Assembly: GCA_963772065.1 (NCBI GenBank)
Contig: CAVYVZ010000006.1
Location: forward strand, 197,628-261,627
Direction: 5' to 3'
Length of the DNA: 64,000 nt
Source: CAVYVZ01 sp963772065
GTDB lineage: Bacteria; Acidobacteriota; Vicinamibacteria; Vicinamibacterales; UBA2999
Under the pieces are notes generated by a model, which was not told where the DNA came from, made no database searches, and saw only the letters and a program-made list of their open reading frames with translations. Positions 19,110-27,994 of this stretch are shown here, piece by piece. Each line of letters begins with the position of its first letter. Positions within the stretch are counted from its first letter, which is position 1. The translations under genes and the position numbers were made by a program.

Positions 19110-20290
19110 CGCGTGACACGCTTTCCGCGAACTTCAGGATGCGGGTCGCGCCTTCGCGGAGCTGCTCCATGGACGTGGCGTACGAGATACGGATATGGCC
19201 CGGCGCGTCGAATGCTTCGCCCGGCGTGACGGCCACGCGCGCCTGCTCGAGGAGCGCCTGCGCGAACTCTCCCGCCGTCCGGATCCCGGTCGGCGACAGG
19301 ATCTCCGAGATATCGGGGAAGAGATAGAACGCTCCGGACGGCTTCACGCAGCGGATGCCGGGGTGCGCCGTCAGCCAGGCGTGCACGCGATCGCGCCGCT
19401 CACCGGTACTCGTCGAGCATGTGCGTGACCGCGTCCTGAGGTCCGGTCAAGGCCACAACAGCGGCCTTCTGCGTCATCGAGGCGATATTCGACGTCGCAT
19501 GGCCCTGGATGGTGTTGCACGCCGTGACGACCGCCGTCGGCGCGATGGTCCATCCGCATCGCCAGCCGGTCATGGCGTAGGCCTTCGAGGCGGAGCCGCA
19601 GAGAATCGCGCGATCGCGGTGCCGATCGAGGACGATGCTCACCAGGTTGTGGGGCACGGGCTCATAGATCAACCGCTCGTAGCAGAGGTCGATGATCACC
19701 CAGATCCCTCGCCGTGCCGCCGCATCGACGATCGCCCGCGTTGCCGCCTCGCTGATCAGCGCGCCCGTCGGGTTCGCGGGGGAGTTGAGCACGATGGCCT
19801 TGGTGCGCGGCGTGATCGCCGCCGCCAACCGTTCCGCGTCGATCGCGAAGCCATCCTCCGAGTACGTGCGCACGAGCACCGGTTTCGCACCAGCGAGCTT
19901 GATCTGCTCCGGAATCGTGGGCCAGCACGGCGCGTGGGTGATGACTTCGTCGCCCGGGTTGAAGAGCGCGAGCGCGACGTTGAACAGCGACTGCTTGCCG
20001 CCGGCCGTGATGACGACGTCGGCCGGTGCGATCTCCACTCCGTAGTCCGCCCGATAGCGGGCGCACACGGCTTGTCGAAGTTCGAGGATTCCTGCCGACG
20101 GTGTGTAGCGGGTGAAGTTCGCGCGGATCGCCTCGATGCCCGCCGCCTTCACATGTTCGGGCGTATTGAAATCCGGCTCGCCCGCACCGAAGTCCACGAC
20201 GTCGACGCCGGCGCGTCGAAGACGGTCGGCCTCCGCGGCCACGGCCAGCGTGGCGGACCCTGCGATGTTCGACATTCTTTCAGCGAGCAT
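19096..20290 (-). CDS. Class I pyridoxal-phosphate aminotransferase (AspC type), frame-broken
   Basis: Cytosolic aminotransferase related to aspartate or aromatic aminotransferases. Landmarks are SATLAVAAEADRL, DFGAGEPDFNTPEHV, YTPSAGILELR, LNSPANPTGAL, and the PLP-binding Lys in GSASKAYAMTGWR. After HMLDEYR near 19400 the frame breaks; the C-terminus continues one frame away as ERRDRVHAWLTAHPG and ends with GHIRISYATSMEQL, so a one-base insertion is likely. The joined protein is about 397 residues, normal for the family. The ATG at 20290 overlaps the end of coaD; ATG 20275 is the alternative. Specificity cannot be read, though aromatic-acid genes elsewhere could use it. Confidence 0.87.
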
Positions 20291-20796
20291 TGACACGCCC
20301 CGATTTCTCCAGCATCCGTACCTCCACCGACGCGGGCACCAGCCCCCGCACTTCTCCACCGAGACTGAACACTTCCTTGATCAGACGGGAGCTCAAATAG
20401 GTGGTACTGCTCCGCGGGCATCATGAAGACCGTCTCGAGCGTCGGCTCGAGGTGCCGGTTCATCAGCGCCATCTGAAACTCGTACTCGAAGTCCGACACC
20501 GCGCGGATGCCCCGTACGATCGCACTGGCCCGCCGGCGCCGCGCGTAGTCGACCAGCAGCCCCTCGAACGTGTCGACCTCGACGTTTGGATACTCTCTGA
20601 AGACCTCGCGGATCATGTCGACGCGCTCATCGTCAGTGAACAGCGGGTTCTTCTCGGCGTTGACGAGGACGGCGACCAGGATGCGCTCGAAGAGATGCGC
20701 GCCGCGCAGCATGATGTCGACGTGCCCGTTGTGCAGCGGATCGAAAGACCCGGGATAGATCGCGAGGCGGCCGTTCGGCGGACCGGCTGGTGCCAT
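20280..20796 (-). CDS. coaD: Phosphopantetheine adenylyltransferase, frame-broken near C-terminus
   Basis: Essential enzyme of coenzyme A synthesis that adenylates 4'-phosphopantetheine. The nucleotidyltransferase motif YPGSFDPLHNGHVDI is near residues 13-27, and IVRGIRAVSDFEYEFQMALMN carries the RGxRxxxDFEYE signature. Near 20397 the frame breaks after MPAEQYH; the correct tail in the next frame, YLSSRLIKEVFSLGG through SGRVNAR, includes the second conserved motif and ends at a TGA at 20280. Because the gene is essential in most bacteria, the break is best explained by an extra base in the sequence. Joined length is about 171 residues, slightly above the usual 160. Confidence 0.92.
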
Positions 20797-20824
20797 GCCG
20801 GCAATTGTAGCGCGATGGAGGCGA

Positions 20825-21367
20825 TCAGATTCTGCGTTCGAAGAACGTCAACGTGCTATCTCCGGATCTCACGTTACGCATGTGCATCAGAGATGCCGGA
20901 ATGTCCGGCTCACGCCGTGCGGCACGTTCCAGCACGAGCACGCCGCCGGGCGCGAGCCGTGCGGCGGACGCGTCCAGCGTGTGCTCGATGCCGGCTGCGT
21001 CGTACGGAGGGTCCAGCACGATGACGTCGAACGCCCGCTCCTTCGGCAGCTTCCGCAGCACGTCGGCGAGATCGCCCGGCTCGATGGTGAATCCGGTCTC
21101 GATGCCGCACGATGAGACGTTCTGACGGATCAGCGACGCGGCGCGCCGGTCCTTCTCGACGAAGGTCACGTCGGCGGCGCCGCGGCTGAGCGCCTCGATG
21201 CCGATCGCGCCCGTGCCCGCGAAGCCGTCGAGTACACGCGCGCCTGCCATTCGCGGCGCGAGGATATTAAAGAGCGTCTCACGCAGCTTGTCGGAGGTCG
21301 GGCGTAGACCGCTCCAGGTCGGCGTCTTCAGGCGCCGACCCTTGAGGCTCCCGGCGATGACCCGCAT
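20825..21367 (-). CDS. rsmD: 16S rRNA m2G966 methyltransferase
   Basis: SAM-dependent methyltransferase (180 residues) acting on small-subunit rRNA. It begins with the family motif MRVIAGSLKGRRL, followed by LRPTSDKLRETLFNIL, the SAM loop VLDGFAGTGAIGIEALSRGA near 45-64 and the catalytic motif VIVLDPPYDA near 115. Length and motif order are normal. It sits just upstream of coaD on the transcript, a very common bacterial pairing, with 28 bases between them. Confidence 0.95.
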   Translation of the reverse strand: MRVIAGSLKGRRLKTPTWSGLRPTSDKLRETLFNILAPRMAGARVLDGFAGTGAIGIEALSRGAADVTFVEKDRRAASLIRQNVSSCGIETGFTIEPGDLADVLRKLPKERAFDVIVLDPPYDAAGIEHTLDASAARLAPGGVLVLERAARREPDIPASLMHMRNVRSGDSTLTFFERRI

Positions 21368-21377
21368 CGAGAGGGAG

Positions 21378-22172
21378 CTAGTGCGAGGTCATGCGCGCGC
21401 CGCCGCGACTGAGGTCGGCCCGGTAGCGGATGGTCCATGTCTCACGATGAGCGATGGCGCGGCCGCTGCTCTCCGTGAGACGTGTCGCTTCCGCTTCGCC
21501 GACCGACTTCCGCAGCACGTCACCCGGGTTCGGCCAGGAATCCCGCTCTGCGAACTTGTTGAAGTACTGAACCGTGCTGAAGACGAATGCCGGGCCCTGC
21601 ACCGTCGCGATCCGGATTGCGGTCGGATGGTTGGGCGTCTGCTCCTGCGCAGCCTTCAGTTTGGTGACGTACTCGTTGTACGCGGACACGCCCTCGGGCT
21701 TCACCTCGGTTCGTATCAGCTGCGCGTACGCCGGAATGGGATCGATCAGCTTGAAGTTCGTGCTCGCCTCCGGCCGATAACGGTGCACCTCGATCGTCGA
21801 GCTCTCGATGGCTGATCGCCCGGCTTTGATGATTTTCTGCCCTTCGGCGTCACCGTGTGCTTTCACGATCACCTCGCCGGGATTCGGCAGCGAGTCGAGC
21901 GCCGCCCAATTCTGCAGGCGTGCCGCGGACAGGTAGGTGTAGTTCCGGGTGCCGTGAGTCACCTGATACACCGACACGCGTTGGGTCTGTCCGATCTTCG
22001 CCGCCGCGGCGGCGACCTTCTTCACGTAGTCCTCGTATTCGGCAACCATGGATGGCTTCACGATCGTCGTCGTCACCTGAACGAGCGTCGGCGCGCCGGC
22101 CTGGGACCGGACCGCTCCCGCCGCGATCAGTACGAGCGCCAACGCGGCCGCGCAACTCCTCACGACTCGCAT
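21378..22172 (-). CDS. Secreted protein with internal duplication, unknown function
   Basis: A 264-residue exported protein (signal peptide MRVVRSCAAALALVLIAAGAV). The mature part is two copies of one module: first half TTTIVKPSMVAEYEDYVKKV with LPNPGEVIVKAHGDAEG; second half RTEVKPEGVSAYNEYVTKL with WPNPGDVLRKSVGEAEA. Each ends in a basic R-Y-R motif (VHRYRPE and IRYRADLS). The pattern recalls ferredoxin-like alpha/beta barrels such as NIPSNAP or Dabb proteins. A strong AAGGAGG lies seven bases before the ATG. No catalytic residues are assignable. About 90 bases separate it from recG. Confidence 0.6.
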   Translation of the reverse strand: MRVVRSCAAALALVLIAAGAVRSQAGAPTLVQVTTTIVKPSMVAEYEDYVKKVAAAAAKIGQTQRVSVYQVTHGTRNYTYLSAARLQNWAALDSLPNPGEVIVKAHGDAEGQKIIKAGRSAIESSTIEVHRYRPEASTNFKLIDPIPAYAQLIRTEVKPEGVSAYNEYVTKLKAAQEQTPNHPTAIRIATVQGPAFVFSTVQYFNKFAERDSWPNPGDVLRKSVGEAEATRLTESSGRAIAHRETWTIRYRADLSRGGARMTSH

Positions 22173-22259
22173 ATGCCGCCTCCTTGTGTGGGCTGAAATG
22201 AGCCGCGGGGATTCTACTGCCGAACGCGGCGGGTCAGGGAAGTAAATACTTGACGATGT

Positions 22260-24344
22260 CTATCCGACCTCGATCAACCCGAACTGCTCCTGCCAGCGTT
22301 TCTGGACGAAGTGGATCAGCTCCGGCGTCAGCCCGCCCTCGTCGACGAGGCGACGCGCTTCTCGATGCGCTTCCTCCATCACGTCGCGGTCACGCACGAG
22401 ATCGCCGGTGCGGAGCTTCGGCAGCCCCGATTGTCGCGTGCCGAAGAAATCGCCCGGGCCGCGCAGCTCCAAATCTCTCTCCGCAATCACGAACCCGTCG
22501 CTCGTGTCCGACATCGCCTTCAACCGCTCGCGCGCGTCGTCGGTCCACGGCGCCTGATAGAGCAGGATGCAGTGCGACTCGTGCGCGCCGCGGCCCACTC
22601 GGCCGCGCAGCTGATGGAGCTGGGAGAGACCGAAGCGCTCGGCGTGCTCGACGACCATCACCGTCGCATTCGGCACGTCGACGCCGACCTCGACGACCGT
22701 CGTCGAGACCAGGATGTGCACCTGCCCGGATGCGAACGCGTGCATCACACGGTCCTTCGCATCCTGCTTCATTCGGCCATGGAGGAGCGCTACGCGGTAG
22801 GCCGGGAAGACCTCTTGTTGGAGGTGGTCGGCCATCTCAGTGGCCGACTTGAGGTCGATCTTCTCGGACTCCTCGACCAGGGGATAGATGACATACGCCT
22901 GCCGTCCCGCATCGAGCTGGTCTCGGATGATCTGATAGATCTCGTCGCGCCGCGACTCGGGCTTCACCCAGGTCCGCACCGGCTTGCGGCCCGGCGGCAG
23001 GTCTGGAATCTTCGAGACGTCCAGCTCGCTGTAGTCGGTCAGCGCCAGCGTTCGGGGAATCGGCGTCGCCGTCATCAACAGCACATCGGGCCGCAGCCCC
23101 TTCTCCCGCAGCAGCGCACGCTGCGCGACGCCGAACCGGTGCTGCTCGTCGATCACGACGAGGCCGAGCTTGTGGAACCTCACGTGCTCCTGCACCAGCG
23201 CGTGGGTGCCCACGATCAGGTTCGTCGTGCCACGTTCGATATGCGCCAGCAGCGTGTGCTTGTGCAGCCCGGGCGTGCTGCCGGTGAGCAGATCGACGCG
23301 AAACCGCGATTGCGCGAGGAGCCTCGCAATCGTGCCGTAGTGCTGCGCCGCCAGGATCTCCGTGGGCGCCATGAACGCCGCCTGCAGGCCGTTCTCCATC
23401 GCCACGAGCGCCGCCAGCAGCGCCACGATCGTCTTGCCGGCGCCGACGTCGCCCTGCAGCAGGCGATGCATCGGCTTCGGCAGCAGCATGTCGTCCACGA
23501 TCTCCTTGACGGCCTGCTTCTGTCCCGGCGTGAGCTTGAACGGCAGCACCTTCGCCGCCGAGGCGCGGATGCGGTCGTCCACCTTCGCTACGTTCGGCTT
23601 CAGCTCGATGCTGGTCGCGTGGCGCCGCCACGCGTGCCCCACCTGAAAGAGAAAGAACTCCTCGAAGATCATCCGGCGCTGCGGCGGCGTGCGAAACGCA
23701 TTGAGCCGCTCGACGGACGCCTCGTTTGGCGGGAAGTGCGCCTCCTCCATCGCGACGCGCCGCGGCACCAGCTGCAGCCGCTCCCGCAGCTCGGAGGGGA
23801 TGACGTCGGGCACGGCCGCGGGAAGCTGATCGATCGCCTGGCGCACGATCTTCCGCTGCATGTTGGGAGTGACGGTGCCGGTCTTCTCGTAGAACGGGAC
23901 GATCCGCGCCGTGTGGACGCCGGCGATCTCGTCTCCGACGAGCTCGTATTCCGGGTTCATGAAGTGGAGGCCGCTCGAGTCGAGCTTCACCTCCCCGAAG
24001 ATGACGACCGTGAGATGGGGTTTGAGGATGTCGGCGAGGAACGCCTGGTTCATCCACGTGCCGCGGATCGCGCCGCTCGTGTCAGCGATGACGGCGTGGA
24101 AGATCTTGAAGCCGCGGCGGCGCGTGATCGCCAGGTTCGCGCTCTTGATCTCGCCGAGCACCGCCGCCTTCGTGCCCGGCCGCAGCGAGGCGATCGGCTG
24201 CATCCGGCTGCGATCCTCGTAGCGGAACGGCATCCGATACAGCAGGTCTTCGACGGTGATGAGGCCCGCCCGTTTGAGATCCGAGGCCTTTCGCGGCCCG
24301 ACGCCTTTGAGGAATTGAAGCGGTGTGCTGAGAACGTCGTTCAC
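22260..24344 (-). CDS. recG: ATP-dependent DNA helicase RecG
   Basis: Branch-migrating helicase that rescues stalled replication forks. The wedge domain runs from LSTPLQFLKGVGPRKASDLKR to FGEVKLDSSGLHFMNPEYEL. Motor motifs are Walker A LLQGDVGAGKTIVALLA near 300, DEQH-box LVVIDEQHRFG near 400, TATPIPRTLALT, and the RecG-specific RGPGDFFGTRQSGLP near 630. About 694 residues, normal. The start is GTG at 24344, which overlaps the stop of the upstream gene by four bases (GTGA); the longer upstream reading is a shadow. Coupling to the exported upstream protein is unusual but clear in sequence. Confidence 0.95.
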   Translation of the reverse strand: MNDVLSTPLQFLKGVGPRKASDLKRAGLITVEDLLYRMPFRYEDRSRMQPIASLRPGTKAAVLGEIKSANLAITRRRGFKIFHAVIADTSGAIRGTWMNQAFLADILKPHLTVVIFGEVKLDSSGLHFMNPEYELVGDEIAGVHTARIVPFYEKTGTVTPNMQRKIVRQAIDQLPAAVPDVIPSELRERLQLVPRRVAMEEAHFPPNEASVERLNAFRTPPQRRMIFEEFFLFQVGHAWRRHATSIELKPNVAKVDDRIRASAAKVLPFKLTPGQKQAVKEIVDDMLLPKPMHRLLQGDVGAGKTIVALLAALVAMENGLQAAFMAPTEILAAQHYGTIARLLAQSRFRVDLLTGSTPGLHKHTLLAHIERGTTNLIVGTHALVQEHVRFHKLGLVVIDEQHRFGVAQRALLREKGLRPDVLLMTATPIPRTLALTDYSELDVSKIPDLPPGRKPVRTWVKPESRRDEIYQIIRDQLDAGRQAYVIYPLVEESEKIDLKSATEMADHLQQEVFPAYRVALLHGRMKQDAKDRVMHAFASGQVHILVSTTVVEVGVDVPNATVMVVEHAERFGLSQLHQLRGRVGRGAHESHCILLYQAPWTDDARERLKAMSDTSDGFVIAERDLELRGPGDFFGTRQSGLPKLRTGDLVRDRDVMEEAHREARRLVDEGGLTPELIHFVQKRWQEQFGLIEVG

Positions 24345-24946
24345 TGAACGACGACGGCTTGCCCCTCTGCGACTTCGATGCGGCTGATGCCCGCCGGAAG
24401 CTCGAAAGGAGCCTCCATGTTGATGCCGTTTGGGTGATTCTCGGTGCGGGAGTAGTACCAGACGAGCTCCTGCAGCAGCGTCTTCGGGACGGGAACGCCC
24501 GATACCTCGGCGCTCTCGAGCTGGAAGCGACCGACGCCGTCCTTGGTGTGCAGGATGCCGGTGATGCTGACGGGAACGCGGCCGCCGATGTAGGCCCATG
24601 GGTCGAGCACGCCGCCCGTCGCCTTCTGCTTCGCAACCGCATCGAGATCGACGACGGCCTCAGCGCCCACCTTGCCGTTGCCGATGATGGAGATCTTCGG
24701 ATCGGCCACGCCCTGCGGAATCAGCGGTTGGGCGTGGTACGCGAACCAGGAGTTCAGTTCGGATTCGGTCAGCGGCGTCCGGCGCGGAGCGGCGGATTTC
24801 ACGGTGGCGCCTTCTCCCGCGGCAATCACCATGATCTTCTGCTGAAACGAATCGGCGTTCTGCCGCGACAGTTTCGCGTCGGCGCCCTGCGCGACGGCAA
24901 CGGAGACCGCCACGATCGCAACGGTGGTCGGAAATCTGAACTCCAT
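24341..24946 (-). CDS. Secreted hypothetical protein upstream of recG
   Basis: A 201-residue exported protein; signal peptide MEFRFPTTVAIVAVSVAVAQGADA. The mature sequence contains PLTESELNSWFAYHAQPLIP near 65 and a beta-rich second half with VPVSITGILHTKDGVGRFQL, VSGVPVPKTLLQELVWYYSR and LPAGISRIEV. The pattern suggests a lipid-binding or barrel-like periplasmic protein of a lineage-restricted type. Start ATG 24946 follows AGAGGA closely; an upstream ATG at 24988 exists but would spoil the signal peptide. It is divergent from lexA, with 118 bases between the starts. Confidence 0.6.
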   Translation of the reverse strand: MEFRFPTTVAIVAVSVAVAQGADAKLSRQNADSFQQKIMVIAAGEGATVKSAAPRRTPLTESELNSWFAYHAQPLIPQGVADPKISIIGNGKVGAEAVVDLDAVAKQKATGGVLDPWAYIGGRVPVSITGILHTKDGVGRFQLESAEVSGVPVPKTLLQELVWYYSRTENHPNGINMEAPFELPAGISRIEVAEGQAVVVQ

Positions 24947-25007
24947 ATCCTCTTTCTCGGAGCAGGCTGACATCGAGTGTAACAGCAATCACGCAGCCGA
25001 AGCGGAG

Positions 25008-25036
25008 TTGATTTTCGCCTTCTGTTCGCGTATAGT
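25008..25036 (+). promoter_or_regulatory. Candidate sigma70-type promoter of lexA
   Basis: TTGATT at 25008-25013 and TATAGT at 25031-25036 are separated by 17 bases, four and five matches to the housekeeping consensus. The predicted start site would fall about 22 bases before the lexA GTG, leaving room for the AAGGGAGGGG ribosome site. No obvious inverted SOS box was identified nearby. Confidence 0.6.
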
Positions 25037-25064
25037 CGCGCCACCTCGACAAGGGAGGGGCCAA

Positions 25065-25670
25065 GTGCTACCGCTCACTAAACGTCAGCGTGAGATTCTC
25101 GATTACCTGAACGAGTTCATCCAGCAGCACGGCTATGCGCCGAGTCTGGAGGAAATCGGCCGGCGCTTCAATCTCTCGTCGCTGGCCACGGTGCACAAGC
25201 ACCTGACGAACCTGCAGGAAAAGGGCTTCATCCGCCGCGCCTGGAATCGAAGCCGATCGGTCGAACTCGTCCCGACACGTGGAGGGGGTCGCGCCCTCGA
25301 GCTCCCGCTTCTCGGATTCGTGGCCGCGGGTCACCCGATCGAAGCCGTCGCGACCAGCGAAACGATCGCGGTGCCGGAATCGCTGGCCGGCAAGCGCGAC
25401 AGCTACGTCCTGCGCGTCAAGGGCGACTCGATGATCGACGAGCAGATTCGCGATGGCGACTTCGTGATCGTCGAAGACCGCAAGTCGGCCGACAACGGCG
25501 AGATGGTGATTGCGCTCGTTGGTGGCCTCGACGTCACGCTGAAGAAGTTCTACAAGGAAAGCGGCCGCGTGCGTCTGCAACCGGCCAACCCCGCGATGCA
25601 GCCGATTCTGGTTGATCCGGATCAAGTGCAGATCCAGGGGGTCGTCGTCGGAGTCATGAGGAAATACTAG
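25065..25670 (+). CDS. lexA: SOS repressor LexA
   Basis: Repressor and self-cleaving peptidase (201 residues). The winged-helix DNA-binding domain is residues 1-68 (LTKRQREILDYLNEF, APSLEEIGRRFNLSSLATVH). The cleavage site is the Ala-Gly in LLGFVAAGHPIEA near 93, the catalytic Ser lies in VKGDSMIDEQI near 125 and the Lys in the GLDVTLKKFY region near 163. Start GTG at 25065 is preceded by AAGGGAGGGG at good spacing; a longer upstream reading has no support. The recG operon promoter region is shared on the other strand, so DNA damage could affect both directions. Confidence 0.96.
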   Translation: MLPLTKRQREILDYLNEFIQQHGYAPSLEEIGRRFNLSSLATVHKHLTNLQEKGFIRRAWNRSRSVELVPTRGGGRALELPLLGFVAAGHPIEAVATSETIAVPESLAGKRDSYVLRVKGDSMIDEQIRDGDFVIVEDRKSADNGEMVIALVGGLDVTLKKFYKESGRVRLQPANPAMQPILVDPDQVQIQGVVVGVMRKY

Positions 25671-25708
25671 GTCAGAGGTCAACGGCGTTTAGGTTTAGGC
25701 TTAGGTCT

Positions 25709-26035
25709 ATGTCCGACCAGCCTACTGAACGCAAACAGATCAACTTCACCATCGTTCCCGACGACCAGCCCGGGGAACCTCGAACCTACGCGAATTTCTG
25801 TTCTATTGCGCACACACCGTTTGATTTCACCCTCACCTTCTGCGAGGTGATGCCACTCTCCGAGAAGGAGCTGCGCGACGCCGAGTCGGAACACGTCGTG
25901 CGCGCCCCGGTCCGCGCGCGGGTCGTGGTCCCGGTCCAGTTCGTGCCGAACCTCGTCGCGGCGCTGCAAGAGCACATGCGCGTCTTCTCCGAGTCCTATT
26001 CAAACGTCGGCTGGTCCAAAGGTCCGGTGCATTGA
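25709..26035 (+). CDS. DUF3467-like protein
   Basis: A 108-residue soluble protein resembling the DUF3467 family: INFTIVPDDQPGEPRTYANF at the start, AHTPFDFTLTFCEV in the middle and VPVQFVPNLVAALQEHM near the C-terminus are the familiar blocks. Family members have no established function. Its TGA overlaps the TTG start of nth, so the two are coupled. It follows lexA after 38 bases, with no terminator evident between them. Confidence 0.75.
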   Translation: MSDQPTERKQINFTIVPDDQPGEPRTYANFCSIAHTPFDFTLTFCEVMPLSEKELRDAESEHVVRAPVRARVVVPVQFVPNLVAALQEHMRVFSESYSNVGWSKGPVH

Positions 26036-26727
26036 AGAAACCTGCGACAGTTCGACGGATTATCGAGACGCTTGCGAAGCAGCACCCCAACGCCGATACG
26101 GAGCTGAACTACCGGAACGCGTTCGAGCTGCTCGTCGCGACGATCCTATCGGCACAGTCCACCGACGAACGCGTGAACATTGTCACGCCGGCGCTGTTCA
26201 AGCGGCATCCCGATGCGCACGCGCTGGCGCAGGCCGTGCCCACCGATCTCGAGAAGCAGATCATTTCGACGGGCTTCTTTCGTCAGAAGGCAAAATCGCT
26301 GATCGGCATGGCGCAGAAGCTCGTCGCCGAGCACGGTGGCGCGGTCCCGGCCGACATGGACGCGCTCACAGCTCTGCCCGGCGTCGGCCGCAAGACGGCC
26401 AACGTCGTCCTCGGTCACGCGCTCGGCGTTCCGGGACTTCCCGTCGATCGGCACGTGCTCCGCGTGTCGAATCGGATCGGGATCGCCGACAGCGAGGATC
26501 CCGTCAAAGTGGAAGCGCAGCTGTGCGCGGCGCTGCCGAAGGAGATGTGGACGCTCGCCTCAGACGTGCAGATCCTCCACGGCCGACGCATATGCCGGCC
26601 GAAGCCGCTCTGCGACCGATGCGCCGTGCGGAAAGACTGCGACTACTACCTGTCGCTGCGGCCGGCCAGGGCCGCCGCTCCGAAGGGTAAGCATGACGCG
26701 CCGCGAGTTCGAGCGCCTCGTCGCTGA
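26032..26727 (+). CDS. nth: Endonuclease III, DNA glycosylase/AP lyase
   Basis: Base-excision repair glycosylase for oxidised pyrimidines (231 residues). Helix-hairpin-helix TALPGVGRKTANVVLG carries the catalytic Lys near 120; LPVDRHVLRVSNRIG carries the catalytic Asp near 139; and CRPKPLCDRCAVRKDC is the C-x6-C-x2-C-x5-C 4Fe-4S motif near 193. The start is taken as TTG at 26032, giving the natural MKKPATVRRIIETL N-terminus and a four-base overlap with the previous gene. The C-terminal tail is basic and extends over the next gene start. Confidence 0.95.
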   Translation: MKKPATVRRIIETLAKQHPNADTELNYRNAFELLVATILSAQSTDERVNIVTPALFKRHPDAHALAQAVPTDLEKQIISTGFFRQKAKSLIGMAQKLVAEHGGAVPADMDALTALPGVGRKTANVVLGHALGVPGLPVDRHVLRVSNRIGIADSEDPVKVEAQLCAALPKEMWTLASDVQILHGRRICRPKPLCDRCAVRKDCDYYLSLRPARAAAPKGKHDAPRVRAPRR

Positions 26728-27103
26728 AGCCGTCACCCTCATCCCGGCGAGGTTCCGTCGCGAGATGAAGAACCTCTCGATCGTGGTCGAGGAGGAGCCT
26801 CGCGCCGAGCTGCTCGCCGACATGGAAATCGAGCCGCCCGACTCGCTGTACGGCCTGTATCAGGGGACGCCGCTCACGGAGCGAACCTGGGCCTACGGGA
26901 ATGCGCTGCCCGATCGGATCACCATCTACCAACGCCCGATCGAGGAAGACTGCGACGATGAAGACGAGATGCGCGCGGTCATCGGCGAGACGTTGATTCA
27001 CGAGGTGGGACATTACTTTGGGTTGAGCGAGGAAGAGATCGAAGCGATCGAGGAAAAATACTGGCGCGGCGAAACGCTGGATCCGCCCGAGGATGAGGCG
27101 TGA
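26693..27103 (+). CDS. Minimal zincin metalloprotease family protein
   Basis: A 136-residue acidic protein of the short zincin family found in actinobacteria and many other phyla. The zinc motif is GETLIHEVGHYFGLSEEEI near residues 106-124 (HExxH plus a downstream Glu). The N-terminal part has FERLVAEAVTLIPARF and YGLYQGTPLTER, both typical. It overlaps the end of nth by 35 bases and the start of rsmA by four (GTGA), so it is embedded in a repair/rRNA-processing operon. The substrate is unknown. Confidence 0.88.
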   Translation: MTRREFERLVAEAVTLIPARFRREMKNLSIVVEEEPRAELLADMEIEPPDSLYGLYQGTPLTERTWAYGNALPDRITIYQRPIEEDCDDEDEMRAVIGETLIHEVGHYFGLSEEEIEAIEEKYWRGETLDPPEDEA

Positions 27104-27891
27104 ATCCCGTCCGCAAGCGGTTCGGTCAGCATTTCCTCGAAGCCCCTTGGGTCGCGAAGCTGATCGAAAGCCTGGACATCGGGACCGGCGATACCTTTCT
27201 TGAGATCGGACCTGGGCGCGGAGCGCTCACGAGACCGCTGGCTGCGCGCGCCGCGCAGCTGATCGCCGTCGAGATCGATCGCGACCTTGCCTCCGATCTC
27301 GCGTCCGGAGCCCCCGCGAACGTGCAGATCGTCCGCGGCGACTTCCTCGAGATCGACCTCGAGGAGGCGCTGCGTGGGACGCGGCCTCCGGTTCGGGTCG
27401 TCGGCAACCTTCCCTACAACGTCTCTTCGCCGATTCTCTTCAGGCTCCTGGCAGAGCAGGACGCGGGGCGCCGGTTCAGCGACGCCACGCTGATGCTCCA
27501 GCGCGAGGTGGCGGACCGCCTCACCGCCGTGCCGGGCACGAGCGAGTACGGCGCGCTCGCAATCCAGGTCGCGCTCCATGCCGATGTGAAGCGGCTCATG
27601 ACGCTGCCGCCCGGGGCCTTCCGCCCGCCTCCCAAAGTCACCTCGGCCGTGGTAAGGCTGCGTTTCCGGGGGCCGGCCGCCGATGTTGGCGACCCGGTGG
27701 TGTTCGAGCATCTGGTTCGGGGCATCTTCCACCAGCGGCGAAAGATGATCTCAAACGCGCTCAAACCGGTTGCCGACGCGCGCGGACGCTCGGCGGCAGA
27801 AGTGCTTCAGCGGGCGAGGATTGATGGGCGCCGCCGACCCGAGACGCTGACCCTCGACGAGATGTCCCAGCTCGCGCGAGCTGTGCTATAG
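27100..27891 (+). CDS. rsmA: 16S rRNA adenine dimethyltransferase KsgA
   Basis: Dimethylates two adjacent adenines near the 3' end of 16S rRNA during ribosome assembly. The start is GTG, giving MNPVRKRFGQHFLEAPWVAK; SAM-binding motifs are FLEIGPGRGALTRPLA near 45 and VEIDRDLASDL near 65; the NPPY-type motif IV appears as NLPYNVSSPILF near 105. The C-terminal domain runs through RGIFHQRRKMISNAL. 263 residues, normal. The four-base overlap with the upstream protease gene indicates translational coupling. Confidence 0.95.
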   Translation: MNPVRKRFGQHFLEAPWVAKLIESLDIGTGDTFLEIGPGRGALTRPLAARAAQLIAVEIDRDLASDLASGAPANVQIVRGDFLEIDLEEALRGTRPPVRVVGNLPYNVSSPILFRLLAEQDAGRRFSDATLMLQREVADRLTAVPGTSEYGALAIQVALHADVKRLMTLPPGAFRPPPKVTSAVVRLRFRGPAADVGDPVVFEHLVRGIFHQRRKMISNALKPVADARGRSAAEVLQRARIDGRRRPETLTLDEMSQLARAVL

Positions 27892-27994
27892 TTTTCGCCG
27901 GAAGTCATTGAGCCTGCCGTAGTTTTGGACCTTCCCAGCGGTCCGAGTGTAGTTGGTTTGTAACGTACGACGAGATCCGTTTGCTGGGCTCTGA

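Noticed and set aside
22311..24347. Long open frame on the strand opposite recG (and similar ones opposite rho at 14049-15677 and rnj at 27905-29182)
   Set aside because: GC-rich codon use leaves antisense frames open; the translations are Arg/His/Leu-rich with no domains, while the opposite strand encodes clear conserved proteins.
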